Source: Neotamlana laminarinivorans
Lineage (GTDB): Bacteria > Bacteroidota > Bacteroidia > Flavobacteriales > Flavobacteriaceae
Assembly: GCF_020523925.1 (NCBI RefSeq)
Contig: NZ_JAJAPW010000002.1
Coordinates: 496,001-560,000, forward strand
Length of the DNA stretch: 64,000 nt
Reading direction: 5' to 3'
Both the position numbers and the translations under genes were made by a program. The notes beneath the pieces were generated by a model. The model did no database searches and was not told the origin of the DNA. It saw nothing but the letters and a program-made list of their open reading frames with translations. This document shows positions 18,606 through 27,220 of the stretch, one piece after another (the first letter of the stretch is position 1; each line of letters begins with the position of its first letter).

Positions 18606-19508
18606 TTAAACCCAGTTTACAGGATTTTGTAATACTTTAATTAATTTTTCTTCTTCGCTGCCTGCTTCTGGTTGATGATTGTAAACCCATTGTACATGAG
18701 GAGGTAAACTCATTAAAATACTTTCTATTCGTCCGTTTGTTTTTAGCCCAAAAAGGGTGCCTTTATCGTGCACTAAATTAAATTCTACATAACGACCACG
18801 ACGAATTTCTTGCCAATTTCTATTGGCTTCGGTATATGGTAAATCTTTACGTTTTTCAACAATAGGCACGTAAGCCTCTAAGAAACTATTGCCTACTTCG
18901 GTCACAAAATTATACCAATCTTGCATATTCATAGTTTCGGTTGCTTTACAATAATCGAAAAACAAGCCGCCAATACCGCGGCCTTCGTTACGGTGTGTGT
19001 TATAAAAATATTCGTCGCAACGGGCTTTGTATTTAGGGTAAAACTCAGGATTGTGCTTGTCGCAAGCCGTTTTACAAGTTTGGTGAAAGTGTTTCGCGTC
19101 TTCTTCAAATAAATAATAGGGCGTTAAATCTTGTCCGCCACCAAACCATTGGTCTACAATGTTTCCGTCTTTATCATACATTTCAAAGTAACGCCAATTT
19201 GCGTGTACTGTTGGTACCATTGGGTTTTTGGGGTGCAGAACTAAACTTAATCCGCAGGCAAAAAAATCGGCATCTTCTACACCAAAGTATTTTTGCATAG
19301 AGTCAGGAAGTTTACCATGTACCCCAGAAATGTTTACACCGCCTTTTTCAAAAACGTTTCCGTTTTCTATAACTCGGGTGCGACCGCCGCCACCTTCTGG
19401 TCGTTTCCAAATATCTTCTTGAAATTTAGCTTTACTATCTAAAGCTTCTAAGGTTGAGGTAATTTTATCTTGTAATTCGTGTATGTATTTAAAAAATTTA
19501 TCTTTCAT
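18606..19508 (-). CDS. hemF: Oxygen-dependent coproporphyrinogen III oxidase
   Basis: A 300-residue enzyme that uses O2 to decarboxylate two propionates of coproporphyrinogen III to vinyl groups. Characteristic segments are EDIWKRPEGGGGRTRV, HANWRYFEM, WFGGGQDLTPYYLFEEDAKHFH and RRGRYVEFNLVHDKGTLFGL. The start at 19508 (MKDKFFKYI) is preferred over an ATG 8 codons upstream, and still overlaps the end of the preceding membrane protein gene by 11 nt. Use of HemF here points to oxic heme synthesis; an oxygen-independent HemN is not encoded in the window. Confidence 0.94.
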   Translation of the reverse strand: MKDKFFKYIHELQDKITSTLEALDSKAKFQEDIWKRPEGGGGRTRVIENGNVFEKGGVNISGVHGKLPDSMQKYFGVEDADFFACGLSLVLHPKNPMVPTVHANWRYFEMYDKDGNIVDQWFGGGQDLTPYYLFEEDAKHFHQTCKTACDKHNPEFYPKYKARCDEYFYNTHRNEGRGIGGLFFDYCKATETMNMQDWYNFVTEVGNSFLEAYVPIVEKRKDLPYTEANRNWQEIRRGRYVEFNLVHDKGTLFGLKTNGRIESILMSLPPHVQWVYNHQPEAGSEEEKLIKVLQNPVNWV

Positions 19509-20184
19509 TTCTAATGCGGTCTTTATTTTCAAATAATTTTTTATAATTTTTATTAGGTTTGGTTGAATTGCTTTTTTCAGGTAAGGGATTCCAACTTAAA
19601 AAATAAGCTTCCACAATAGATAATCCTATATAGTAGAGAACCCCAAAACACATTGTAATGTGTGGTTTTTCTATAAATTCTCCGGTAGCTGTTATGCTTT
19701 CATAAAAATTAGTTTCTTTTAAAAAAGTAGGAGTTAAGCCTAAAAATGGAATTAGCGATTGAAATATTAAAACAACAAATATTAAAACAAAGTAAACCCC
19801 CATTGATGAAAATGAATTAAGAATTACTCTTGCTTTTAAATCTGAGGATGTGTCTGAAAACGCGAAACGCATACGGTTAAAAACAACTATGCAATATAAA
19901 ACTAAAATGCTATTATCGTTGGTCATCGTATTGAAAGCAAATGCAAAAACAGCATAAAATGGAACCATAATAAATAACGATATTCTCTTAGGCATTACCG
20001 CCATAAAAATTCCAGAATGTACCATAACAAACTCAAAAACCATTAAGCTTATAAATGAGGTGATTTTTTCGTTATCTTGAAATGATGGTGCATACCAAAG
20101 CATGAAAAATTTATATGCCATTACAACGTTTAGCATCAAGGCACCGTATTGGAAGGGCTTGTCGTATTTTTCAATAATATTCAT
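19498..20184 (-). CDS. Polytopic membrane protein of unknown function in the heme cluster
   Basis: A 228-residue protein with about six hydrophobic helices (starting near residues 12, 42, 64, 85, 115 and 180) and a short basic C-terminal tail rich in Lys, Asn and Arg. No family is recognised. Overlap with hemF and 7-nt spacing from the acetyltransferase gene place it inside the heme transcript. No heme-binding His pairs stand out. Confidence 0.75.
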   Translation of the reverse strand: MNIIEKYDKPFQYGALMLNVVMAYKFFMLWYAPSFQDNEKITSFISLMVFEFVMVHSGIFMAVMPKRISLFIMVPFYAVFAFAFNTMTNDNSILVLYCIVVFNRMRFAFSDTSSDLKARVILNSFSSMGVYFVLIFVVLIFQSLIPFLGLTPTFLKETNFYESITATGEFIEKPHITMCFGVLYYIGLSIVEAYFLSWNPLPEKSNSTKPNKNYKKLFENKDRIRNER

Positions 20185-20191
20185 TAATTCA

Positions 20192-20728
20192 TTATGGCTT
20201 ATAAAATTCGTAAAGCTCCATGTCTAATGGGTTTTCACCGGGAGGCGTGTGTTCTTTTTCAAGTGTTTTTATCCAAGTAAATTTACAATTTTCTGCAACT
20301 TTAATGCTTGCAATATTGGTGTGGTGTACAATAATTTGAAGGGTTTCTAACTTAAGTTCTTGAAAAGCATATTGAGACAAGAATTTTATGGATTTTGAAA
20401 TGATGCCTTTGCCTTCAAAATTATAATCAATAGCATAAGCAAATTCAGCTTGTTTTGTATTCCAGTTTAGGGCTTTTAAATAGATGAGACCTATTATTTT
20501 TTTAGAATTATCGGGTTTTAATATGAATAGGAATTTTTTTTTTGCATTGTACTCTTTTGCTTTTTTTGTTACAAAAAGTTGCGCTAAATCTGGTGTTAAA
20601 TTTTGCTCTAATGTTAATGGAAAATAGCGTTTTAACCTATCTTCGTTGGCTGCTACAAAATCGCAAATGCTCCAAGCATCTTTTTCTGAAATGGTATGTA
20701 TTTCAAATAGCTTAGAATTATACAGCAT
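20192..20728 (-). CDS. GNAT-family N-acetyltransferase, RimJ/RimL-like
   Basis: A 178-residue single GNAT domain resembling the protein N-terminal acetyltransferases RimJ and RimL. The acetyl-CoA region is FAYAIDYNFEGKGIISKSIKFLSQYAF, where FEGKGI stands for the usual Q/RxxGxG/A loop, and the final conserved part is VHHTNIASIKVAENCKFTWIKT. It overlaps the EI24 gene by 11 nt. The protein substrate is unknown. Confidence 0.82.
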   Translation of the reverse strand: MLYNSKLFEIHTISEKDAWSICDFVAANEDRLKRYFPLTLEQNLTPDLAQLFVTKKAKEYNAKKKFLFILKPDNSKKIIGLIYLKALNWNTKQAEFAYAIDYNFEGKGIISKSIKFLSQYAFQELKLETLQIIVHHTNIASIKVAENCKFTWIKTLEKEHTPPGENPLDMELYEFYKP

Positions 20729-21476
20729 GTTGCGGTTTGTTTTTCGATTTTAAAGCATTTATAGTTGTAACCGATGCTGCAGTTACAGAAAGCGGTAATA
20801 CTAGTATAAAACCAATTATAGGAATTAGTAAAATGAGTAGGAATACAATACCGTTGCCGATGGCTATCCCGCGATTTTTTTTAACAAACTGAATGCTTTC
20901 TTGGTATTTAAAATGGCGCTCTAAAGTATAATCCATATTACCAAAACCGGCATAGTAGGCTTGCATTAAAAACAGTAAAACGGATGAAAATATGTTTATT
21001 ATTGGAATGAATTTTAGCAATAATAAGGGTATGGTAAAAACGAGTTCTCTAGATAAATTACGAAGATTAATTTTAATACCGCGCCACAGTTGTTCTTTAA
21101 AACTAGTGTTGCGATGATAATGAACTGTTTTACCTGTTATATGCGCTTCAATTTTTTCGGAAACGGGACTCATAAATGGTGCAGAAAGCGCCATAATGAT
21201 GTGTTTAAACAGAATTAAACCAATTACTAAAATAATTAATCCGCCAATAAACGCGCTTATGGTTATAAAGGTTTCATGACCCCAATCCCAGATCCAGAGT
21301 TTTGCTATAAAATGCCCGATGTTATCTGAAAGTGTATAAGCAGTACCAAAAATAAGAATAAAGGTTATGAAGCTTATTAACATAGGGATAGCAAAGTATT
21401 TCCAGAGTTTTAGTTTTGTTATTAAACTAAAAGCACCAAAGTATGCTTTAATTCCTGAAATGATGTTTTTTAGCAT
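20718..21476 (-). CDS. EI24-domain membrane protein (CysZ-like)
   Basis: A 252-residue membrane protein of the EI24/CysZ superfamily with four or more helices (about 28-50, 70-95, 145-170 and 205-235) and the family-like stretch ALSAPFMSPVSEKIEAHITG. CysZ members move sulfate; homologs near heme genes have no proven substrate, and an EI24 gene between hemE and hemF recurs in Flavobacteriaceae. A REP-like repeat separates it from hemE. Confidence 0.78.
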   Translation of the reverse strand: MLKNIISGIKAYFGAFSLITKLKLWKYFAIPMLISFITFILIFGTAYTLSDNIGHFIAKLWIWDWGHETFITISAFIGGLIILVIGLILFKHIIMALSAPFMSPVSEKIEAHITGKTVHYHRNTSFKEQLWRGIKINLRNLSRELVFTIPLLLLKFIPIINIFSSVLLFLMQAYYAGFGNMDYTLERHFKYQESIQFVKKNRGIAIGNGIVFLLILLIPIIGFILVLPLSVTAASVTTINALKSKNKPQHAV

Positions 21477-21490
21477 GCGTTCTTCGTTTT

Positions 21491-21617
21491 GCGTTAGCGA
21501 TTGAACGGTCTGTTTGAGCTCCTCGCAGAGAGCGAGTAGTGAAAGCGCGACCTACTTTTTTATTTCTATTAGTTGAAATTTATGACTAATTGTTACTAAA
21601 AAAAGTAGGTAACGCCC
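21491..21617 (-). repeat. REP-like intergenic repeat, copy 1
   Basis: Read on the minus strand it begins GGGCGTTACC and ends CAATCGCTAACGC, the two conserved ends of this family. Its second half (CGCTTTCACTACTCGCT, then GAGCTCAAACA) is closely related to copy 3 at 58126-58206. The first half contains an inverted GTTACTTTTTT-like/AAAAAAGTAGG arm that could fold. It lies between hemE and the EI24 gene. Confidence 0.7.
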
Positions 21618-21625
21618 AATTTATT

Positions 21626-22651
21626 TTAGGCTTTATAGTTTTTTACGGCATCTATAAAAGCTTTAGCATTTTCTAGAGGAATATCTGGTAAAATACCGTG
21701 CCCTAGATTTACAATGTATTTGTCTTTACCAAATTGGTTAATCATTTCTGTAACCATTTCTTTTATTTTTTCTGGTGATGAATACAATCGTGTTGGATCG
21801 AAATTACCTTGAAGCGTAATATTACCTCCAGTTAAATAGCGTGCGTTTTTTGGAGAGCATGTCCAGTCTACACCAAGTGCAGAAGCTCCAGATTTTGCCA
21901 TAACATCTAGGGCAAACCAACAGCCTTTACCAAAGGCAATTACTGGTGTTTCATTTTTTAAAGCATCGATTATTTGCTGTATGTATTGCCAAGAGAACTC
22001 TTGATAATCGGTTGGTGACAGCATACCGCCCCAAGAATCGAATACTTGTACGGCGTTACAACCAGCTTTTACTTTTTGTTTTAAATAGGCAATGGTTGTG
22101 TCGGTAATTTTTTGCAGCATTTGGTGTGCCGCAACAGGGTTTGTAAAGCAGAATTTTTTGGCTTTATCGTAAGTTTTGCTGCCTTGACCTTGTACGCAAT
22201 AGCAAAGTATTGTCCAAGGTGAACCTGCGAAACCTATTAATGGTATTTCGTTGTTTAGCTTTTCTTTGGTGGCTTTTATTGCTTTGTAAACGTAGTCTAA
22301 CTCTACTGTAACATCTGGTACAACCACGTTGTCTACATCTTTTTGAGTACGAATTGGGTTTGGTAAATACGGGCCAAAATTGGGTTTCATTTGCACCTCA
22401 ATATTCATGGCTTGCGGAATTACCAAAATATCGCTAAATAAAATAGCGGCATCCATACCGTAACGACGAATTGGTTGAACCGTAATTTCGCTGGCAAGTT
22501 CAGGTGTTTGGCAACGTGTAAAGAAATCGTATTTTTCTTTAATTTCCATGAATTCTGGCAGATAGCGACCTGCTTGACGCATCATCCATACGGGTGGACG
22601 TTCTACGGTTTCTCCTTTTAATGCTCGTAAAAATAAATCGTTTTTTATCAT
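21626..22651 (-). CDS. hemE: Uroporphyrinogen decarboxylase
   Basis: A 341-residue enzyme that removes four carboxyl groups from uroporphyrinogen III. The substrate-binding N-terminus is [15 protein letters not shown], the catalytic Asp lies in [11 protein letters not shown], and [11 protein letters not shown] and [11 protein letters not shown] are conserved. Length and start are standard. A 464-bp inserted element carrying a four-helix-bundle gene begins 2 nt upstream of its start codon, so the element may have moved the gene's leader or split an older hemCD-hemE operon. Confidence 0.95.
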   Translation of the reverse strand: MIKNDLFLRALKGETVERPPVWMMRQAGRYLPEFMEIKEKYDFFTRCQTPELASEITVQPIRRYGMDAAILFSDILVIPQAMNIEVQMKPNFGPYLPNPIRTQKDVDNVVVPDVTVELDYVYKAIKATKEKLNNEIPLIGFAGSPWTILCYCVQGQGSKTYDKAKKFCFTNPVAAHQMLQKITDTTIAYLKQKVKAGCNAVQVFDSWGGMLSPTDYQEFSWQYIQQIIDALKNETPVIAFGKGCWFALDVMAKSGASALGVDWTCSPKNARYLTGGNITLQGNFDPTRLYSSPEKIKEMVTEMINQFGKDKYIVNLGHGILPDIPLENAKAFIDAVKNYKA

Positions 22652-22652
22652 G

Positions 22653-23116
22653 TTAGCTTTTGGCTTTTGGCTCTTAGCGGTTGGCTAAAAAGCATTAACT
22701 ATTTTTTATTTTGCTTATTAAGCTATTTATCATTCTTGCTTCTTTTTGAATTAAAGTAAAACTATTTTCAAGTTCATTTTCTTTCAGGAATTTTAATTCT
22801 TTAGTAATAATTAATTGTGTTTCTACTTCAAATAAAGAACCGATAGCAATTTCTAAAAATCGTTTAAATTCAATCTCACTATTTCTACTACAACCTTCAG
22901 CTATATTCGATGGAACAGAAACTGCGGCTCTTGTAAGTTGACTTTTTAAAGCAAACTTTTCTTCGGAAGGTAATTTGTTAGATAATTGATAGACTTGTTT
23001 TACAAGTTCGATTCCGTTCTTCCATATGTCTAGTTTTTTAAAATCTCTCATTTTATTAACTATTTACCTTTAGCTGTTGGCTATAGTGCGTAGTTGTGCC
23101 AAAAGCCAAAAACTAA
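22653..23116. mobile_element. Putative small inserted element with one gene and inverted-repeat ends
   Basis: A 19-bp terminal inverted repeat matches at 18 of 19 positions: TTAGCTTTTGGCTTTTGGC at 22653-22671 and its complement at 23098-23116. Inside each end is a direct repeat TAGCnGTTGGCTAnA (22675-22689 and 23071-23085). The only gene enclosed encodes a four-helix-bundle protein. The right flank beyond the inverted repeat runs into the hemCD stop codon (23127-23129). There is no transposase; movement would need a factor from elsewhere, so mobility is inferred. Confidence 0.45.
22695..23051 (-). CDS. Four-helix-bundle protein of the 23S rRNA intervening-sequence family
   Basis: A 118-residue helical protein beginning MRDFKKLDIWKNGIELV, with the conserved core LTRAAVSVPSNIAEGCSR and a third and fourth helix around FLEIAIGSLFEVETQLIIT and the C-terminus. 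This family (PF05635) was named for ORFs in intervening sequences of 23S rRNA genes and is related to the Avd proteins of diversity-generating retroelements, where a pentameric basic bundle binds nucleic acid. No reverse transcriptase or variable repeat is nearby. It sits between hemE and hemCD and has no evident link to heme. Confidence 0.88.
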   Translation of the reverse strand: MRDFKKLDIWKNGIELVKQVYQLSNKLPSEEKFALKSQLTRAAVSVPSNIAEGCSRNSEIEFKRFLEIAIGSLFEVETQLIITKELKFLKENELENSFTLIQKEARMINSLISKIKNS

Positions 23117-23126
23117 TAGCTAAGAG

Positions 23127-24704
23127 CTACAACACAAAGTGGTTGTTCACCAACTCAATAACACTTTCTACGGTTGGTACTTTGGCTATTTTTACTTCTT
23201 TAAAATGTTTTCGAGCTTCTTTGGCAGTAGTTTCACCTATACAAAATGCTGTAATATCGTTGTCGTTTTTTTGCTTGTAACTTTGTACGGTACTTGGACT
23301 AAAAAATAGAACACTGTTTACAGATTTTGGAAGCTCTACAGCATCGAATTTGGTTTGGTAAGCTTCAACTTCGTTTACTTTAATATTATTGTTTTCTAAA
23401 ATATTTGGTAAATCGTCTAGCCTTAAATTACTACAAAAGTAGGTGACTTCGGTACCTTCAATATATTCAACTAAATGTTCGGCTAAAGCCTTTGCGTTTT
23501 TTTCGGAGTGCTTTACTTTGCCTATTTTGTTTTCAATTAAACGTTTTGTACGACGGCCAACACAGTAAATATTTTTAAATTGTAACTCGGGTGCCGAAAA
23601 GTTGGTTAGCAAAGCATCAACAGCGTTTTTACTTGTAATAATAACGTTTTCAATTTCGTTTTTTATTATATGTTTTAAAATGCGGTTGGGGTTAGTTTTT
23701 ATAAAATCTGAACTTTCTGCTTTTATAGCATCACTAAAAAGTAAACGTTGGTCTTCGGTTAAGGATTTTGTTGAATAAACATTGGTTTGCTTGCCTTCGT
23801 TTTTAATATCGTCCATTAAACGTTTACCACCACGTTCTATAATATAATTTGAAGCGTAGGTTGCAATATCGTGGTGTTTACCTAGTTTTTCAACGCGTGT
23901 TACTTCTATTTTTTTGCTTCCGTCTTTACTTAAAAGAATGCCTTTAAACGAAACTTCTTCATCTTTAATTTTAGCTAAAGCGCCTATTGGTGCAGTACAA
24001 CCGCCTTCAAGTTTGTTTAAAAATTCACGTTCTATGGTTGTGCAAATTTCGGTTTCTTCGTGGTTAAGGTGTTCGCAAGCTTCAACTGCAAAGTCGTTTT
24101 CGGCCAGAGCAGCAATCATTATGGCGCCTTGTGCAGGAGCAGGAATCATCCAATCTAAATTTATGGACTCGGTTGGTCTTATTCCAATTCTACCAATACC
24201 TGCAGCGGCAAAAATAGCGCCATTCCAATCGTTGTTTTGTAGTTTTTCGAGTCTTGAGTTTACGTTTCCTCGTAAATCTACAACGCTGTGTGTTGGGTAA
24301 CGGTTTAGCCATTGTGCGCGCCTACGTAAACTTCCAGTAGCGATAGTTGCATTTTTAGCTCCTAAAAACTCTTCGTTGTCTTTAAAAACTAAAGTATCGT
24401 TAACATTGCCACGTTTTAAAACAGCGACTTGTTTTACGCCTTTTGGTAAAATTGTTGGCACATCTTTTAACGAATGCACAGCAATATCTATATCTTTATT
24501 TAATAAAGCAATATCTAGAGTTTTGGTGAAAATACCAGTAATTCCAAGCTCGTAAAGCGGCTTGTCGAGTACAATGTCGCCTGTAGATTTTACAGGAACT
24601 AGCTCGCTTTCATACCCTAAATGTTCGAGTTGTTGTTGTACGGTTTTGGCCTGCCATAACGCTAATTCGCTATCGCGGGTACCTATTTTTATAATTTTAG
24701 ACAT
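23127..24704 (-). CDS. hemCD: Fused hydroxymethylbilane synthase and uroporphyrinogen-III synthase
   Basis: A 525-residue fusion. Residues 1 to about 300 are porphobilinogen deaminase: KIGTRDSELALWQA, HSLKDVPT, GSLRRRAQ and the dipyrromethane cofactor Cys236 in EGGCTAPIGA. Residues from about 305 are a HemD-like domain (VIITSKNAVDALL, FFSPSTVQSY, FCIGETTAKEA). Fusion would pass the unstable linear tetrapyrrole directly to the cyclase. It overlaps hemA by 8 nt. The C-terminus (NNHFVL) and TAG stop lie directly beside the inserted element, so the last codons may have been rewritten. Confidence 0.93.
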   Translation of the reverse strand: MSKIIKIGTRDSELALWQAKTVQQQLEHLGYESELVPVKSTGDIVLDKPLYELGITGIFTKTLDIALLNKDIDIAVHSLKDVPTILPKGVKQVAVLKRGNVNDTLVFKDNEEFLGAKNATIATGSLRRRAQWLNRYPTHSVVDLRGNVNSRLEKLQNNDWNGAIFAAAGIGRIGIRPTESINLDWMIPAPAQGAIMIAALAENDFAVEACEHLNHEETEICTTIEREFLNKLEGGCTAPIGALAKIKDEEVSFKGILLSKDGSKKIEVTRVEKLGKHHDIATYASNYIIERGGKRLMDDIKNEGKQTNVYSTKSLTEDQRLLFSDAIKAESSDFIKTNPNRILKHIIKNEIENVIITSKNAVDALLTNFSAPELQFKNIYCVGRRTKRLIENKIGKVKHSEKNAKALAEHLVEYIEGTEVTYFCSNLRLDDLPNILENNNIKVNEVEAYQTKFDAVELPKSVNSVLFFSPSTVQSYKQKNDNDITAFCIGETTAKEARKHFKEVKIAKVPTVESVIELVNNHFVL

Positions 24705-25965
24705 TTTTTGTAGAAGGCTCTAATTGAAACACTTTTTTAATTAGTTCTAAACTATCGTCGGTAGAAATATTATCATCTTTTAAATGATGCGCAAAGTGAT
24801 TTGTTATTTTTTGTATAATGTTATTACTAATTAATTCCGCTTGGGCTTCGTTAAAATCTGATAGTTTTTTACGTTGCACATCGAGTTCGGCAACGGCAAA
24901 ATCGTTTAACTTGTGTTTTAAAGCTTTTATTGTTGGTGCAAATTTTCGGGTTTCTAACCAGGAGTTAAAATCTGCTTTAACATCTTCAATAATAGTTTCG
25001 GCTAAAGGAATATGTTTTTTTCTTGCTTCTAAAGTTTGATTGGTAATTTTCGATAAATGATCTAAATGAATTAACGTCACATTATCCAGTTCTTTTACGT
25101 TTTCATCTACATTTTTAGGTATAGATAAATCGAGAATTAATAATGGTTTTTTACTCTGAATTAAATATTTATCGATAGTTGGGCGTTGTGCACCAGTAGC
25201 GACAATTAAAATGTCCGATTTACTTAATTCTTCTTGTAAATTGGCATAATCTTTAACCACTAAATTAAATTTACCAGCAATTGCTTCGGCTTTAGTTTTG
25301 GTACGGTTAATTAATGTAATATGCTCGTTTTTTGTATGTTTTACAAGATTTTCACAGGTGTTTCTTCCTATTTTTCCGGTTCCAAAAAGTAAAATGTTTT
25401 TGCTGGGAATATCTTTAACAGTATTAAAGATATATTGAACCGAAGCAAATGAAACCGATGTTGCGCCAGATGAAATTCCTGTTTCTGTTTTAATACGTTT
25501 ACTTGCTTGAATTATAGCATTAACTAAGCGCTCTGAAAACGGGTTAAGTAAGTCGTGCTTTCTGGATAATCGTGCTGAAATTTTTAATTGACTAATAATT
25601 TCGAAATCTCCTAGAATTTGGCTGTCTAAACCAGACCCTACACGAAACATATGCGAAATGGCTTCTTGGTTTTTGTAAATGTATGCCACTTCTCTAAACT
25701 CTTCAACTGTGCCGCGAGTATTATCGCAAAGTAATTCAATAAGTTGGTAAGGGTGTTGTGCAAAACCATAAATTTCGGTACGGTTACAGGTAGAAATAAC
25801 AATAAGGCTATCAACAGCATTGGCTTTAGCTTGGTTTAATAATTTTAGTTTAGCCTCATCGTCTAAGCTAAAATGTCCTCTTACTTCGGCATCTGCTTTT
25901 TTGTAACTTAAACCAATAGCATAAAAGGAACTACTTTTCGAAATGTTATACTGCTGCATACTCAA
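24697..25965 (-). CDS. hemA: Glutamyl-tRNA reductase
   Basis: A 422-residue enzyme that reduces glutamyl-tRNA to glutamate-1-semialdehyde, the first committed step of the C5 pathway. The catalytic Cys60 is in ISTCNRTEIYG, the NADPH fold starts ILLFGTGKIGRNT, and a helical dimerisation domain forms the C-terminus. It is the first gene of the minus-strand heme cluster. The next enzyme, glutamate-1-semialdehyde aminotransferase (hemL), is not in this window. The gene is divergent from an AraC regulator 183 bp away. Confidence 0.95.
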   Translation of the reverse strand: MSMQQYNISKSSSFYAIGLSYKKADAEVRGHFSLDDEAKLKLLNQAKANAVDSLIVISTCNRTEIYGFAQHPYQLIELLCDNTRGTVEEFREVAYIYKNQEAISHMFRVGSGLDSQILGDFEIISQLKISARLSRKHDLLNPFSERLVNAIIQASKRIKTETGISSGATSVSFASVQYIFNTVKDIPSKNILLFGTGKIGRNTCENLVKHTKNEHITLINRTKTKAEAIAGKFNLVVKDYANLQEELSKSDILIVATGAQRPTIDKYLIQSKKPLLILDLSIPKNVDENVKELDNVTLIHLDHLSKITNQTLEARKKHIPLAETIIEDVKADFNSWLETRKFAPTIKALKHKLNDFAVAELDVQRKKLSDFNEAQAELISNNIIQKITNHFAHHLKDDNISTDDSLELIKKVFQLEPSTKNV

Positions 25966-26083
25966 ACCTAAATTCTGGAAGCAAAAATATAGTCTTGCAT
26001 TAATAAAAAATAACGCTTAAAGAACTTTTAATATCGTTAAGGGTTTTTTAAGGTGAATTTACCCGAAAGTGTGATAAATATCA

Positions 26084-26091
26084 TATTTTTG
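26084..26091 (+). promoter_or_regulatory. -7 box of the AraC regulator gene
   Basis: TATTTTTG fits TAnnTTTG exactly, 57 nt before the ATG at 26149. The 183-bp divergent region shared with hemA is the obvious place for control of both genes. Confidence 0.55.
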
Positions 26092-26148
26092 TAGTAAACA
26101 CAACGGTTTTTTAAAAATCTATTTAGAACAAATCTAAATAAAACAGAC

Positions 26149-27048
26149 ATGAATAACGCTCAAAATCATAATCAAAATGTCGCTGTAAGTGCATTTGATG
26201 AAACAAAAATAGATGATGGTTTTTTTATATTAACTTACAAAAACGATCAAAACCAAACACAAAATGTTGTAAAAGATATAGATAGTGATTTTATTCAATT
26301 TCATTTTTGTTTAAAAGGAAGTAGTAAGTTTGTTTTTAACCAAGGACGCTATGCGTTAAATATTTTGGCAGAAAATGCATTGCTACTTTATAACCCGCAG
26401 CGAGATTTACCAATTAATTTAGAGGCTGACCCTAATTCTTGGATTGTTTCTGTATTAATATCAATAAAAAAATTTCACAGTTTATTTTCTCAAGAGGCTG
26501 GATACATTACTTTTTTAAGTGAAGAAAATAAAGATAAAAAGTATTATAAAGATGGAGTAATTTCACCATCAATGGCAATTGTTTTGAATCAGTTAATCAA
26601 TTACAATTTAAACCAAAGCGTAAAAAATTTGTACTTTAAAGCTAAAGCATACGAATTATTAAGTCTGTATTTTAACAGAAGTGAAGATGCAGATGTTGAG
26701 CAATGTCCTTTTTTAGTTGATGAAACTAATGTTATTAAAATTAGAAAAGCAAAAGATATTATTATTTCAAGAATGGCAGAACCACCAAGTTTACAGGAGC
26801 TTGCAGACGAAATTGGTTTAACCCTAAAAAAGTTAAAAGAAGGCTTTAAGCAAATTTATGGCGATTCAGTTTTTAGTTTCTTATTCGACTACAAAATGGA
26901 AGTAGCTAGAAAATTATTGGAAGCCGGAAATGATAATGTAAACGAAGTTGGCCTAAAAGTTGGTTATAGTACTTCAAGCCACTTTATAGCGGCATTTAAA
27001 AAAAAGTATGGCACTACGCCTAAAAAATATGTAACATCTTTAAATTGA
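26149..27048 (+). CDS. AraC-family transcriptional regulator divergent from hemA
   Basis: A 299-residue regulator with an N-terminal ligand or oligomerisation domain (about 1-195) and a C-terminal double helix-turn-helix: LQELADEIGLTLKKLKEGFKQIYG and VNEVGLKVGYSTSSHFIAAFKKKYGTTPKKY. The N-domain resembles that of PchR-like regulators, which in other bacteria answer to siderophores or iron; that link is inference. Its position facing hemA suggests control of heme synthesis. A 53-codon ORF and a ThuA-like gene follow closely. Confidence 0.88.
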   Translation: MNNAQNHNQNVAVSAFDETKIDDGFFILTYKNDQNQTQNVVKDIDSDFIQFHFCLKGSSKFVFNQGRYALNILAENALLLYNPQRDLPINLEADPNSWIVSVLISIKKFHSLFSQEAGYITFLSEENKDKKYYKDGVISPSMAIVLNQLINYNLNQSVKNLYFKAKAYELLSLYFNRSEDADVEQCPFLVDETNVIKIRKAKDIIISRMAEPPSLQELADEIGLTLKKLKEGFKQIYGDSVFSFLFDYKMEVARKLLEAGNDNVNEVGLKVGYSTSSHFIAAFKKKYGTTPKKYVTSLN

Positions 27049-27055
27049 TTTAGTT

Positions 27056-27217
27056 ATGAAGTTTTTAACCCCAGAAATTGAAGCCTTAGCCAACGAAACT
27101 AGTAAGAAATCTTTAGTAAAGCCAGGTGTGTCTTGTGGAATTTTTCAAGATATTGGAAGTAAAAAAGAACGCCCAAAATATTACTACGAGAAAAAAATAG
27201 AGCAACAAAATAAGTAA
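27056..27217 (+). CDS. Small 53-residue protein after the AraC regulator
   Basis: An ATG frame (MKFLTPEIEALANETSKK...) ending YYYEKKIEQQNK, 7 nt after the AraC stop and 3 nt before the ThuA-like gene. Tight spacing on both sides and charged, helical composition argue for a real translated gene. One Cys (residue 27) is present. No family is recognised. Confidence 0.6.
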   Translation: MKFLTPEIEALANETSKKSLVKPGVSCGIFQDIGSKKERPKYYYEKKIEQQNK

Positions 27218-27220
27218 AAC

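Noticed and set aside
22695-23051. Diversity-generating retroelement
   Set aside because: The protein is related to Avd, but there is no reverse transcriptase, template repeat or variable repeat in the window.
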